A DNA stretch of 64,000 bases, from the NCBI GenBank assembly GCA_038253885.1, contig JBBSGP010000007.1, forward strand, positions 35,458 to 99,457. The letters are read 5' to 3'. The position numbers were made by a program, and so were the translations under genes. Below the pieces are notes generated by a model that saw nothing but the letters and a program-made list of their open reading frames with translations, had not been told where the DNA came from and made no database searches. Within the stretch, counting starts at the first letter, position 1. Each line of letters opens with the position of its first letter. Source of the stretch: JALZAQ01 sp038253885 (GTDB lineage Bacteria > Gemmatimonadota > Gemmatimonadetes > Gemmatimonadales > Gemmatimonadaceae). Below are positions 25,251 to 32,824 of this stretch, piece by piece.

Positions 25251-26390
25251 ATGAGCACCACCGCCGAGCCCGGAACACACCGTCCGGACGTCCACACGTT
25301 CGAGCACCATTGGCAGGACGAGGGTGACGCGGCCTTCCTCTATGGTATCCTAGCGGACGCCGAAGGGGATGATCGGAAGCGCGATCTGTACCGCCGACTG
25401 GCCGAGGTCGAGCAGCGGCACGTGACAATCTGGGGCGACCTGATGACGCAGAACGGCCGCGTGCCCCGGACGTTCCGTCCGAGCAGTCGCGCCCGGGTGC
25501 TCGCCTGGATGGGGAGGTCGTTCGGCCCGCGCTTCCTGCTCCCGATGCTGCTGGCGGAGGAGGGTCGCGAGGTGAAGGGGTACCTCGCCATGCACCGGCA
25601 GACGCCGTCTGGCGTGGCGGGGCGCGGGGAGGCTCTCCTGCTGGCGCGAGAGTCCGCGGAGCACGCCACTACCCTGGGCCAGATCGCCGGAACGGTGGGC
25701 GAGCCCTGGCACCGCAAGGGCTCGGGCGGCTTCCTGCGCAGCGTTGTGTACGGATTCAATGATGGTCTGACGGCGAACTTCGGGCTGGTGGCCGGGATGA
25801 TCGGGGCGAGCACCGCGCAGCAGCAGCACACGGTGGCGGTAGCCGGGATCGCCGGCCTAATCGCCGATGCTCTCTCCATGGGCTCCAGCGGCTATCTCGC
25901 CGCCAAGAGCGAGCAGGAAGTCTACGCGCACGAGATCGCGATGGAGCGAGACGAGATCGAGCTGATGCCCGAGGTGGAACGGGACGAGCTCGCTCTCATC
26001 TATGAGGCCAAGGGGATGCCCACGGCGGAGGCCCACCAGCTCGCCACCGAAGTCATGCGGAACCCGAAGCGCATGCTCGACGAGCAGGTGCAGGAGGAGC
26101 TCGGGATCGGCGAGCAGGTCACGTCGCCCCTGCGCGAGGGCTGGCTCACCGGACTGGCCACCGCGGTCGGCGCCTTCATCCCGGTGGCCCCCTTTCTCTT
26201 CCTGAGCGGCACCGCGGCAATCGTCACTTCGTTCGCGATCGCGATGTCTTCCCACTTTCTCATCGGTGCCGCCCGGTCCGTGTTCACCGGCCGGGGTACC
26301 TTCCGATCAGGCTTCGACATGTTCGTCGTCGGTCTGGGCGTGGCGGCGGTCGGATACTTCGTCGGTCAGTGGGTGTCCACGCTCCTCTGA
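25251..26390 (+). CDS. Ferritin-like domain fused to VIT1/CCC1 iron (manganese) transporter
   Basis: The 379-residue protein has a cytoplasmic ferritin-like domain at about residues 15-145 with diiron-type ligands (AEGDD, EVEQRHVTIW, EEGREVKGYL, ESAEHATTL). The VIT1 membrane domain starts at about 165 (VVYGFNDGLTANFGLVAGM) and has about five transmembrane segments, with the cytoplasmic metal-binding helices EIAMERDEIELMPEVERDEL in the middle. This layout is that of membrane-bound ferritin MbfA, an exporter of iron or manganese. The ATG at 25251 is preceded by a 106-base divergent region shared with the PDZ gene. The last 25 bases overlap the convergent SET-domain gene. Confidence 0.92.
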   Translation: MSTTAEPGTHRPDVHTFEHHWQDEGDAAFLYGILADAEGDDRKRDLYRRLAEVEQRHVTIWGDLMTQNGRVPRTFRPSSRARVLAWMGRSFGPRFLLPMLLAEEGREVKGYLAMHRQTPSGVAGRGEALLLARESAEHATTLGQIAGTVGEPWHRKGSGGFLRSVVYGFNDGLTANFGLVAGMIGASTAQQQHTVAVAGIAGLIADALSMGSSGYLAAKSEQEVYAHEIAMERDEIELMPEVERDELALIYEAKGMPTAEAHQLATEVMRNPKRMLDEQVQEELGIGEQVTSPLREGWLTGLATAVGAFIPVAPFLFLSGTAAIVTSFAIAMSSHFLIGAARSVFTGRGTFRSGFDMFVVGLGVAAVGYFVGQWVSTLL

Positions 26391-26917
26391 GCCACCGATG
26401 GGCGTGGGCCGCGTCTGACCCGTCGGTCCTTCACCTTTCGCCGTATTCCGCGCATCGACTTCGGGGGCTTTCTCTCGAGAATGATGCCGCGGCATCTCCG
26501 TGAGCCGCAGCGGCATGCGTACCGCTCGAGCCACGCTCTCTGAAATCTCCCACTCCGCTGGAGCTGATAGTCATAGAGCAGCTCGGCGCCCCGCGGGATG
26601 TCACGCAGCGTCTCGATGAAGATGCGCCCATCCTCGATCACCGCTTCGCAGTTGGGCTCACAGGAGTGGTTTATCCAGCGGGCCGAGTTGCCTCCGAAGC
26701 GCGCATCCACCACGGTGTCGTCATCCACGGTGAAGAGAAACGTGTGCGCGTGCTCCAACAGATCATCGTCGTAGCGCTCATCGGCCGCCTCGGGCGTGAT
26801 GCGCTTCCCCGTGTACTCGATCAGGCGCGTGCCCTTCGCGATGCGCCGCGTCGCGAAGACGCCGCGACCCTGGATGGGCGAGCGGCGCACCTCGAAGGCT
26901 CTTCGGGATGCCGGCAT
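26366..26917 (-). CDS. SET-domain protein-lysine methyltransferase
   Basis: The 183-residue protein is a compact SET domain: SPIQGRGVFATRRIAKGTRL at the start, then ARWINHSCEPNCEAVIEDG, which holds the NHSCxPN motif for S-adenosylmethionine and the knot. AELLYDYQL follows and then the post-SET cysteines (CRCGSRRCRG) that bind zinc with the motif cysteine. The C-terminus is very basic (RRKVKDRRVRRGPRP). Family members methylate lysine side chains; bacterial targets are rarely known, and a DNA-associated or ribosomal protein would fit the basic tail. It ends 12 bases before the stop of leuS on the same strand and overlaps the preceding ferritin-VIT1 gene tail to tail. Confidence 0.88.
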   Translation of the reverse strand: MPASRRAFEVRRSPIQGRGVFATRRIAKGTRLIEYTGKRITPEAADERYDDDLLEHAHTFLFTVDDDTVVDARFGGNSARWINHSCEPNCEAVIEDGRIFIETLRDIPRGAELLYDYQLQRSGRFQRAWLERYACRCGSRRCRGIILERKPPKSMRGIRRKVKDRRVRRGPRPSVAQRSVDTH

Positions 26918-26928
26918 CCGCGACGACG

Positions 26929-29388
26929 CTACACAACGATGTTGAGCAGCCGACCGGGCACGTAGATCACCTTCCGCGGCGTTCCCGTCACGAAGCGCGC
27001 GATGCTGTCATCCGAGAGGGCGAGCTCGCGGGCGCGCTCCGCAGTCATGTCCCGCGACCCGTCGATGCGTCCGCGCAGCTTGCCGTTCACCTGCACGACG
27101 ATCTCGACAGTGTCTTCGACAACCAGCGCCGGATCGTACACGGGCCAGCCGGCGTGGAAGATACCGCCTGCACGGTCGTGTCCCATCTGCTCCCAGAGCT
27201 CTTCGGCGATGTGAGGGGCAAAGGGGGCCACCAGTTGAACGAGAGGCTCGACTTCGGCGCGGTGCGGCGTGCGCTCGTTCGCGCGCAGGCCGTTCATGTA
27301 CTCCATCATGGCCGCGATCGCCGTGTTGTAGCTCAGTCGCTCCGTGTCGTCGCCGACCTTCCTGATCGTCTGGTGAAGCTTGCTCATCACCCCTGGGTCA
27401 GGGTCCCCGCCGCCCGTCATCTCCTGGACCGACATCCAGAGGCGATCGAGGAAGCGGCGCACCCCGGAGATGCTCTGGTCGCGGAAGTCGCCGCCCTCCT
27501 CGAACGGACCGAGGAACATCAGGTAGCTCCGGAAAGCGTCCGCGCCCCAGCGCTCGATGTACTCGTCGGGATTCACCACGTTGCCACGGCTCTTCGACAT
27601 CTTCGCGCCGTCGCGGATGATCATTCCGTGGGCGCGGAACTTCCGGAACGGCTCCTCGAAGTCGAGATGCCCCATGTCGTGCAGCACCATCGTGATGAAG
27701 CGCGTGTACAGAAGGTGCAGCACCGCATGCTCGTTGCCGCCGATGTAGGAGTCCACCGGCAGCCATCGTTTTGTGCGGTCGGCGTCGAACGGACGGTCGT
27801 CGAATTCGGTGCTCGGGTAGCGCAGAAAATACCATGCGCTGTCGAGAAAGGTGTCGGACACATCGGTCTCCCGCCGCGCCATCTTGCCGCATTCCGGACA
27901 GGGGACGCGATACCAGTCGGCCGCCCGAGCGAGCGGCGACACGCCACTGTCGTCCGGGCGGAAGTCGTCCAGCTGAGGGAGGAGCACCGGAAGATCCGCC
28001 AGCGGAACCTGCTGGATTCCACATTCGTCACAGTAGATCACTGGGATCGGCGGCCCCCAGTAGCGCTGGCGGGAGATGCACCAGTCGTGCAACCGGTAGT
28101 TCACTACCGGCGCGGCCTTGCCGGCGGAGACAAGCCACGAGGTGATCTCGCGCTGTGCGTCGGACACCGACATGCCATCGAATTGCGCCGAGTTGACGAT
28201 CGTGCCATCGCCCTCCGCCGCTGAGTCGACCGGAGTTCCCCCGCCCTCTCCGGGCCCTGCCACGACTCGGCGGATCGGCAGCTGGAACTTCGTCGCGAAC
28301 TCGAAGTCGCGGGCATCGTGGCCGGGTACGGCCATGATGGCGCCGGTGCCGTACTCCATCAGCACGTAATCGGCGACCCAGACGGGGATCGGCTCGCCGG
28401 TAGCGGGGTTATGCGCCCATGCTCCGGTGAAGACACCGGTCTTCTCCTTCTCCGTGACCTTGCGCGTCACCACATCCTGCTTGGCCGCGCGCTCCCGATA
28501 CGCGCGCACGTCTGGAGCTCGGTCCGCGGTCGCGATCTGCTCGACCGCCGGATGCTCCGGAGCGAGAACCAGGTAGGTCGCACCGAAAATGGTGTCGGGA
28601 CGGGTCGTGAACACGCTCACCGGAACCTCCGTCCCGCCCGGAGCGACGACCGGAAAAGTGATGCGCGCTCCCTCTGACCTTCCGATCCAGTTGCGTTGAG
28701 CGGTCTTGGTGGATTCGGACCAATCGATCCAGCCGAGGTTGTCGAGCAGTCGGCCCGCGTAGTCTGAGATGCGAAAGAACCATTGCTCCAGGAGGCGTTG
28801 CTCGACCTTCGTCCCGCACCGCTCACAGGCTCCGTCGATCACCTGCTCGTTGGCCAGCACGGTCTTATCGAAGGGGCACCAGTTCACGGCCGCTTTCTTC
28901 TTGTACGCGAGGCCTCTCTCCAGCAGCTGCAGAAAGATCCACTGGGTCCACTTGTAGTAGCGAGGATCCGTTGTATCCACCTCCCGCGACCAATCCACCA
29001 TGAGCCCCACCCGGCGCAGCTGCCGGCGGAAGTTCTCGATGTTGCGAGGGATGAGCTCGGAAGGGTGGATGCCCACCTTGAGGGCGTAGTTCTCGGAGTG
29101 GATACCGAAGGCGTCAAAGCCGATCGGCTCGAAAACCGTGTGCCCTCTCAGGCGCTGCAGTCGTCCATAGATGTCGTTCCCCGTGAACGCGAACACGTTG
29201 CCGATGTGCAGTCCTTCGGCGGACGGGTAGGGGAACATCATGAGCTGGTAGAACGGCCGCGGTGCCGCCACCAGGTCGGGCGAGTTGCTGCGATTCGCCT
29301 CCCAGCGCGCCTGCCACTTGCGCTCGATAGCGACCGGGTCGTAGCTCGCCGGCTCGTCGGCCGGCGACCGGATGTGTGCCAATGTCAT
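26929..29388 (-). CDS. leuS: Leucyl-tRNA synthetase
   Basis: The 819-residue class I synthetase has the HIGH-equivalent motif HIGN (PSAEGLHIGNVFAFTGNDIY) and the CP1 editing domain (VFTTRPDTIFGATYLVLAPE, then GHDARDFEFA). Zinc-knuckle-like cysteines are present (CPECGKMARRETDVSDTF). KMSKS occurs in DGAKMSKSRGNVV and the anticodon-binding and C-terminal domains end in KVIYVPGRLLNIVV. It charges tRNA-Leu with leucine. I chose the ATG at 29388 because homologues begin there; the frame stays open to 29472. The start is 99 bases from the divergent chemoreceptor gene. Confidence 0.96.
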   Translation of the reverse strand: MTLAHIRSPADEPASYDPVAIERKWQARWEANRSNSPDLVAAPRPFYQLMMFPYPSAEGLHIGNVFAFTGNDIYGRLQRLRGHTVFEPIGFDAFGIHSENYALKVGIHPSELIPRNIENFRRQLRRVGLMVDWSREVDTTDPRYYKWTQWIFLQLLERGLAYKKKAAVNWCPFDKTVLANEQVIDGACERCGTKVEQRLLEQWFFRISDYAGRLLDNLGWIDWSESTKTAQRNWIGRSEGARITFPVVAPGGTEVPVSVFTTRPDTIFGATYLVLAPEHPAVEQIATADRAPDVRAYRERAAKQDVVTRKVTEKEKTGVFTGAWAHNPATGEPIPVWVADYVLMEYGTGAIMAVPGHDARDFEFATKFQLPIRRVVAGPGEGGGTPVDSAAEGDGTIVNSAQFDGMSVSDAQREITSWLVSAGKAAPVVNYRLHDWCISRQRYWGPPIPVIYCDECGIQQVPLADLPVLLPQLDDFRPDDSGVSPLARAADWYRVPCPECGKMARRETDVSDTFLDSAWYFLRYPSTEFDDRPFDADRTKRWLPVDSYIGGNEHAVLHLLYTRFITMVLHDMGHLDFEEPFRKFRAHGMIIRDGAKMSKSRGNVVNPDEYIERWGADAFRSYLMFLGPFEEGGDFRDQSISGVRRFLDRLWMSVQEMTGGGDPDPGVMSKLHQTIRKVGDDTERLSYNTAIAAMMEYMNGLRANERTPHRAEVEPLVQLVAPFAPHIAEELWEQMGHDRAGGIFHAGWPVYDPALVVEDTVEIVVQVNGKLRGRIDGSRDMTAERARELALSDDSIARFVTGTPRKVIYVPGRLLNIVV

Positions 29389-29487
29389 GGTGTGGTGGCG
29401 GGCGCGCGGGCGCGCCGAAGTCGAGATTCGATAGTCTTCCGTGGAATCTAAGAGCGCGAGAAAGGCACACAACCACCGGTCGCCTCG

Positions 29488-30939
29488 ATGACCAGCGCAT
29501 CACCGATACCCCATCTCTCCCTTGCCGCCCGTTACGCCTTCTCGGCGCGCGCGATCAGGCTGCACTGGCGCGAGGTGTGCCTGATCGGTGTTGCCGGCGC
29601 GGTCGCGATCGGGCTCGTCGCGTGGAGCGCCAGCGCGTGGCTCGGTCGCGCTCTCGATGGTCAGCCCGCGGATCGGGTGCAGGACGCGAAGCTGGCGGTC
29701 ATTCTCGGAGCGCTCGGCCTCATGGTCATCCTCCTGGCGGCCATCTCTCTCGTAGCCGGGATGGTGGCCGTACGGGCGAACGCGCAGGCGTCAGCGCTCA
29801 CCGCGGTGGCCGAGCGCGTGGCCGGCGGGGACCTCGCCTGGAGAGCGCACGGCGTGGGCGGCGAGGATGAGCTGGGGCGGCTGTCCACCGCGACGGAAAG
29901 CATGGTCGCCGACCTCCGTCACCTCGTGCGCGCGATCCGGGACTCCGCGGCCGAGGCGGCGGCGATGGCCTCCGAGATCACCTCGGGCACCGACCAGATG
30001 TCGGCCGCGGCCACCGAGATGGCGCAGACGTCGAACGATCTCTCGCACCAGTCGAACGACATGGCGCAGACCATCCAGCGCACCGCTGCTGACGCGAGCC
30101 TTCTTCAGGGCATCGCTGACGGTCTGGCGACCGGTGCCGCCGACGGAGTGCATCGTAACAGCCAGCTTCGCGTTCTGGCGCGCGAGAATCGCGCGTGCCT
30201 CGATCAGGGCGCGGCGGCGCTCGTCACTCTGGCGGTGGATGCCGAGACCAGTGCGCGTGCCGGCGAAGCGCTGGCCCTCGCCTCCGAGGAGATCCGGGCA
30301 TTCGTGACTCTGGTGCGCAAGATCGCCCGCCAATCCAAGCTCCTGGCGCTCAACGCCGCCATGGAGGCCGCGCGCGCCGGCGAGCAGGGGCAGGGTTTCG
30401 CGGTGGTGGCCAGCGAGATCCGCAAGCTCGCGGCGACATCCACGGAGAGCGCCGAGCGCACGGAGCGGGTGGTGGCCGATGTGCTCCAGCGGGTGGAAGA
30501 GTCGCGCGAGGCTAGCCGCCGTACCGCCGCCACCGTCGCCACCGTGCACGACGCCACGACCCAGGCAGTCGCGTCGTTCGCGCAGATGGAGGGGACGCTC
30601 GTCGAGGCGGACAGCTGGATCGAATCGATCCGTCACGCGGCCAGCGAGTCCAGCGCCCGCGTCGGAGCCATGACGGGTGCGCTCGACAACCTGGCACGCG
30701 GCACCGAGACTTTCGCGGCCGCGATGCAGCAGGTGGCGGCCGCATCGGAGCAACAGAGCGCAAGCACGGAGGAGATCGCGGCCGCGGCTTCGGCGCTGGC
30801 CACGGCCGCCGCCGGGCTGCGCGAGCTCGTCTCGGCATTCCGCGTGGACGAGGAGCCGCACGCGACCCCGCGCGACGGGGGAGCGCCGGGGGCGGTATCT
30901 GCCTACTTCGCGCCACGCACCGCGGTCGTCCGCGGCTGA
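29488..30939 (+). CDS. Methyl-accepting chemotaxis protein without a large sensor domain
   Basis: The 483-residue protein has two transmembrane segments at about residues 31-52 and 73-94 with only about 20 residues between them. A HAMP domain lies at about 95-150 and the cytoplasmic signalling domain at about 180-470. The hairpin tip that contacts CheA/CheW is intact (IARQSKLLALNAAMEAARAG, EQGQGFAVVASEIRKLA). With almost no periplasmic loop it cannot hold a usual ligand domain, so it may sense membrane state, energy or an internal signal. No other chemotaxis genes are nearby. It converges with the nicotinamidase gene (13 bases apart). Confidence 0.9.
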   Translation: MTSASPIPHLSLAARYAFSARAIRLHWREVCLIGVAGAVAIGLVAWSASAWLGRALDGQPADRVQDAKLAVILGALGLMVILLAAISLVAGMVAVRANAQASALTAVAERVAGGDLAWRAHGVGGEDELGRLSTATESMVADLRHLVRAIRDSAAEAAAMASEITSGTDQMSAAATEMAQTSNDLSHQSNDMAQTIQRTAADASLLQGIADGLATGAADGVHRNSQLRVLARENRACLDQGAAALVTLAVDAETSARAGEALALASEEIRAFVTLVRKIARQSKLLALNAAMEAARAGEQGQGFAVVASEIRKLAATSTESAERTERVVADVLQRVEESREASRRTAATVATVHDATTQAVASFAQMEGTLVEADSWIESIRHAASESSARVGAMTGALDNLARGTETFAAAMQQVAAASEQQSASTEEIAAAASALATAAAGLRELVSAFRVDEEPHATPRDGGAPGAVSAYFAPRTAVVRG

Positions 30940-30952
30940 CGGCGGCAGCCGC

Positions 30953-31594
30953 TCAGATCACGCGTCCCTGCACCACGTCATCGGTCGTCACCAGCTTTAC
31001 CCCTTCCCTCTCCCACGACCGTAGCAGCGCCTCCGCCTCCTCGGCGTGGATCGGCTTTGTCGCATCCACCACGGCGTAGATCTGCGGAACGCCGCGCTCG
31101 AGGAAGCCCTCGATCGCGAACTTGTTGCAGACGTCGAGCGCCACGCCGTAGACAACGATCTCGGTCGGATCCAGGCTCTCGATCACGGTCTCCGTGTTCG
31201 GGTTGCTGAATACGTCGAACCAGTGCTTCCGGATGAGCACGTCACCGGTGTGCTTGTGCAGCCGCTGCGCGAGGCGGTCGTGATCCACTGCGTCGGGCTC
31301 CACCACGAGCGCATCGGTCAGCGTCGTCTCGGCGATCTTCTCCGCTCCTGGCGTGCCGCGCATGCAGTGATCCGGGAAGGTGTCGCGGTAATCGGGCGCC
31401 GCCGACAGCTCGCGGTGGCCCGGTACATGATCGTCGGCCGTCGCGACGATCGTGATGTCGTGCGCGTGGGCGTATTCGGTCAGGCGGCGGAGCTGTGGCT
31501 TGATCGCCTCCGCTTCGGGGACGTACAGCTTCCCGCTCGCATCCATGAAATCCTTCTGCGTGTCCACATCCCAGAAGACGACTGGGCGTTTCAT
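30953..31594 (-). CDS. Nicotinamidase / isochorismatase-family cysteine hydrolase
   Basis: From the ATG at 31594 the product is 213 residues. The catalytic triad is visible: Asp in FWDVDTQKDFM, Lys in LIRKHWFDVF and Cys in GVALDVCNKFA. The metal site reads DDHVPGHRE and the substrate loop FPDHCMRGTPGAE, both close to true nicotinamidases (pncA type). It would convert nicotinamide to nicotinate in the cytoplasm for NAD salvage. A nicotinate phosphoribosyltransferase, the next enzyme of that route, lies 6 kb away on the other strand, which supports this call over isochorismatase. It follows the glycosylasparaginase gene by 25 bases. Confidence 0.85.
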   Translation of the reverse strand: MKRPVVFWDVDTQKDFMDASGKLYVPEAEAIKPQLRRLTEYAHAHDITIVATADDHVPGHRELSAAPDYRDTFPDHCMRGTPGAEKIAETTLTDALVVEPDAVDHDRLAQRLHKHTGDVLIRKHWFDVFSNPNTETVIESLDPTEIVVYGVALDVCNKFAIEGFLERGVPQIYAVVDATKPIHAEEAEALLRSWEREGVKLVTTDDVVQGRVI

Positions 31595-31619
31595 GCCGGA
31601 CGTCCTTCGCGGTCGCCCA

Positions 31620-32699
31620 TCATCCCGCGCGGCGCTCCTCGCGTTTGTACATATAGGCGCTCGTCTCCAGGCGCGCCCCCTTGGCGTCGCAGACGGCGAA
31701 CTTGTCGGACAGAGAATCGGAGCGGGCGCCCTGGAAAGCACAGGCGCTCCCGTACGTTCCGTCCTTCTTGATGGCGTAATAGTGGAGGTCGAACTTCGGC
31801 CGCCCGCGCTCGTCCAGGAGCCGCTTCTCGGTCATCGCGATGACGCGCTCCATGACCTTGATGCAGGCCTGTTCCGGCGACATCCCCTGCCGCATCAGCT
31901 CCACCGCCAGGAAGGCGCCGCACACTTTGATGTTGGCTTCGCCGCGGCCAGTCGATCCCGCGGCTCCCACATTATTGTCGCAATACTGGCCCGCGCCGAT
32001 GATCGGGCTGTCGCCTACCCGGCCCGGCAGCTTCCATGAGAGACCGCTGGTGGTGGTCACCGACCCCAAGTCTCCGCTCGCCGTGACGGCATTCATGTTG
32101 ATGGTGCCGTGGGTGTGCTTGACGGCCTCGTTGTCGGCGCCGATCCAGTGCTCCGGATCGCTCTTGGCTTTCCAGCGCAGCCATTCCTGGCGCGATTTCT
32201 CGGTGAGCAGCTGGGTTTCCTTGAATCCCATGTCGAGCGCGAACCTCTTGGCGCCCGCGCCCACCAGCATGATGTGGTCGGTGTGCTCCATCACCGCCTT
32301 GGCCACGAGTGAAGGTGTGGCGATGTCCTCCAGCGCCCCCACGGATCCGGCGCGCTTGGTCGGGCCGTGCATGCACGAGGCATCGAGCTGAACCACGCCG
32401 TCCGCGTTCGGGAGCCCGCCGATACCCACCGACTGGTCCTCGGGATCCAGCTCCTGGATGTTCACGCCGGCCATCGCGGCATCGAGCGGATCGGCACCCT
32501 GAGCGATCATCTCGTATGCTTTGGCGACTCCGCGCAGTCCGTTGGCGGAGGAGATCACGGCGGGGCGGGCGAGCAGCTTCCTCGGCGCCTGTCGCTCGAT
32601 CACGGTGATGTACGGTTGCGCCGAAGCGCGTCCGACGAGGGTCAGACCGGCGGCGGCAGCGGCGCCGCTGCCGAGAAAATCGCGGCGGGAGATGAACAA
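31620..32699 (-). CDS. N4-(beta-N-acetylglucosaminyl)-L-asparaginase (glycosylasparaginase), Tat-exported
   Basis: The start is a TTG at 32699, supported by a ribosome-binding site (GGAGG) five to six bases upstream. The 359-residue precursor has a twin-arginine signal (SRRDFLGSGAAAAAGLTLVG). It is an Ntn-hydrolase whose autocleavage site is HGTINMNAV, giving Thr as new N-terminus, followed by TTTSGLSWKLPGRVGDSPII and AAGSTGRGEANIK. It removes the GlcNAc-asparagine link of glycopeptides, here outside the cytoplasm. It is divergent from the aspartate ammonia-lyase fusion (125-base gap) and upstream of the nicotinamidase gene, with which it may be co-transcribed. Confidence 0.9.
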   Translation of the reverse strand: MFISRRDFLGSGAAAAAGLTLVGRASAQPYITVIERQAPRKLLARPAVISSANGLRGVAKAYEMIAQGADPLDAAMAGVNIQELDPEDQSVGIGGLPNADGVVQLDASCMHGPTKRAGSVGALEDIATPSLVAKAVMEHTDHIMLVGAGAKRFALDMGFKETQLLTEKSRQEWLRWKAKSDPEHWIGADNEAVKHTHGTINMNAVTASGDLGSVTTTSGLSWKLPGRVGDSPIIGAGQYCDNNVGAAGSTGRGEANIKVCGAFLAVELMRQGMSPEQACIKVMERVIAMTEKRLLDERGRPKFDLHYYAIKKDGTYGSACAFQGARSDSLSDKFAVCDAKGARLETSAYMYKREERRAG

Positions 32700-32824
32700 C
32701 GGAACCTCCGGGAATGCTGGAGCGTAGCGCTACACGGACCTTCAGGAATATGCCCCGCGCTTTGCTCGGCGCCAGACGCGGTCAGCCTTGGCGTGCGCCA
32801 GCCGCGCCGTGTACCTTTTGCCCC

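Noticed and set aside
26908..28224. A 438-codon plus-strand frame
   Set aside because: It is antisense to leuS, whose motifs are complete. The translation has no recognisable domain.
31620..32699. HGTINM at the autocleavage site instead of the HDTIGM of classical glycosylasparaginases
   Set aside because: The Thr nucleophile is kept and, as I recall, bacterial members of this subgroup commonly read HGTIN, so I do not treat it as a defect.
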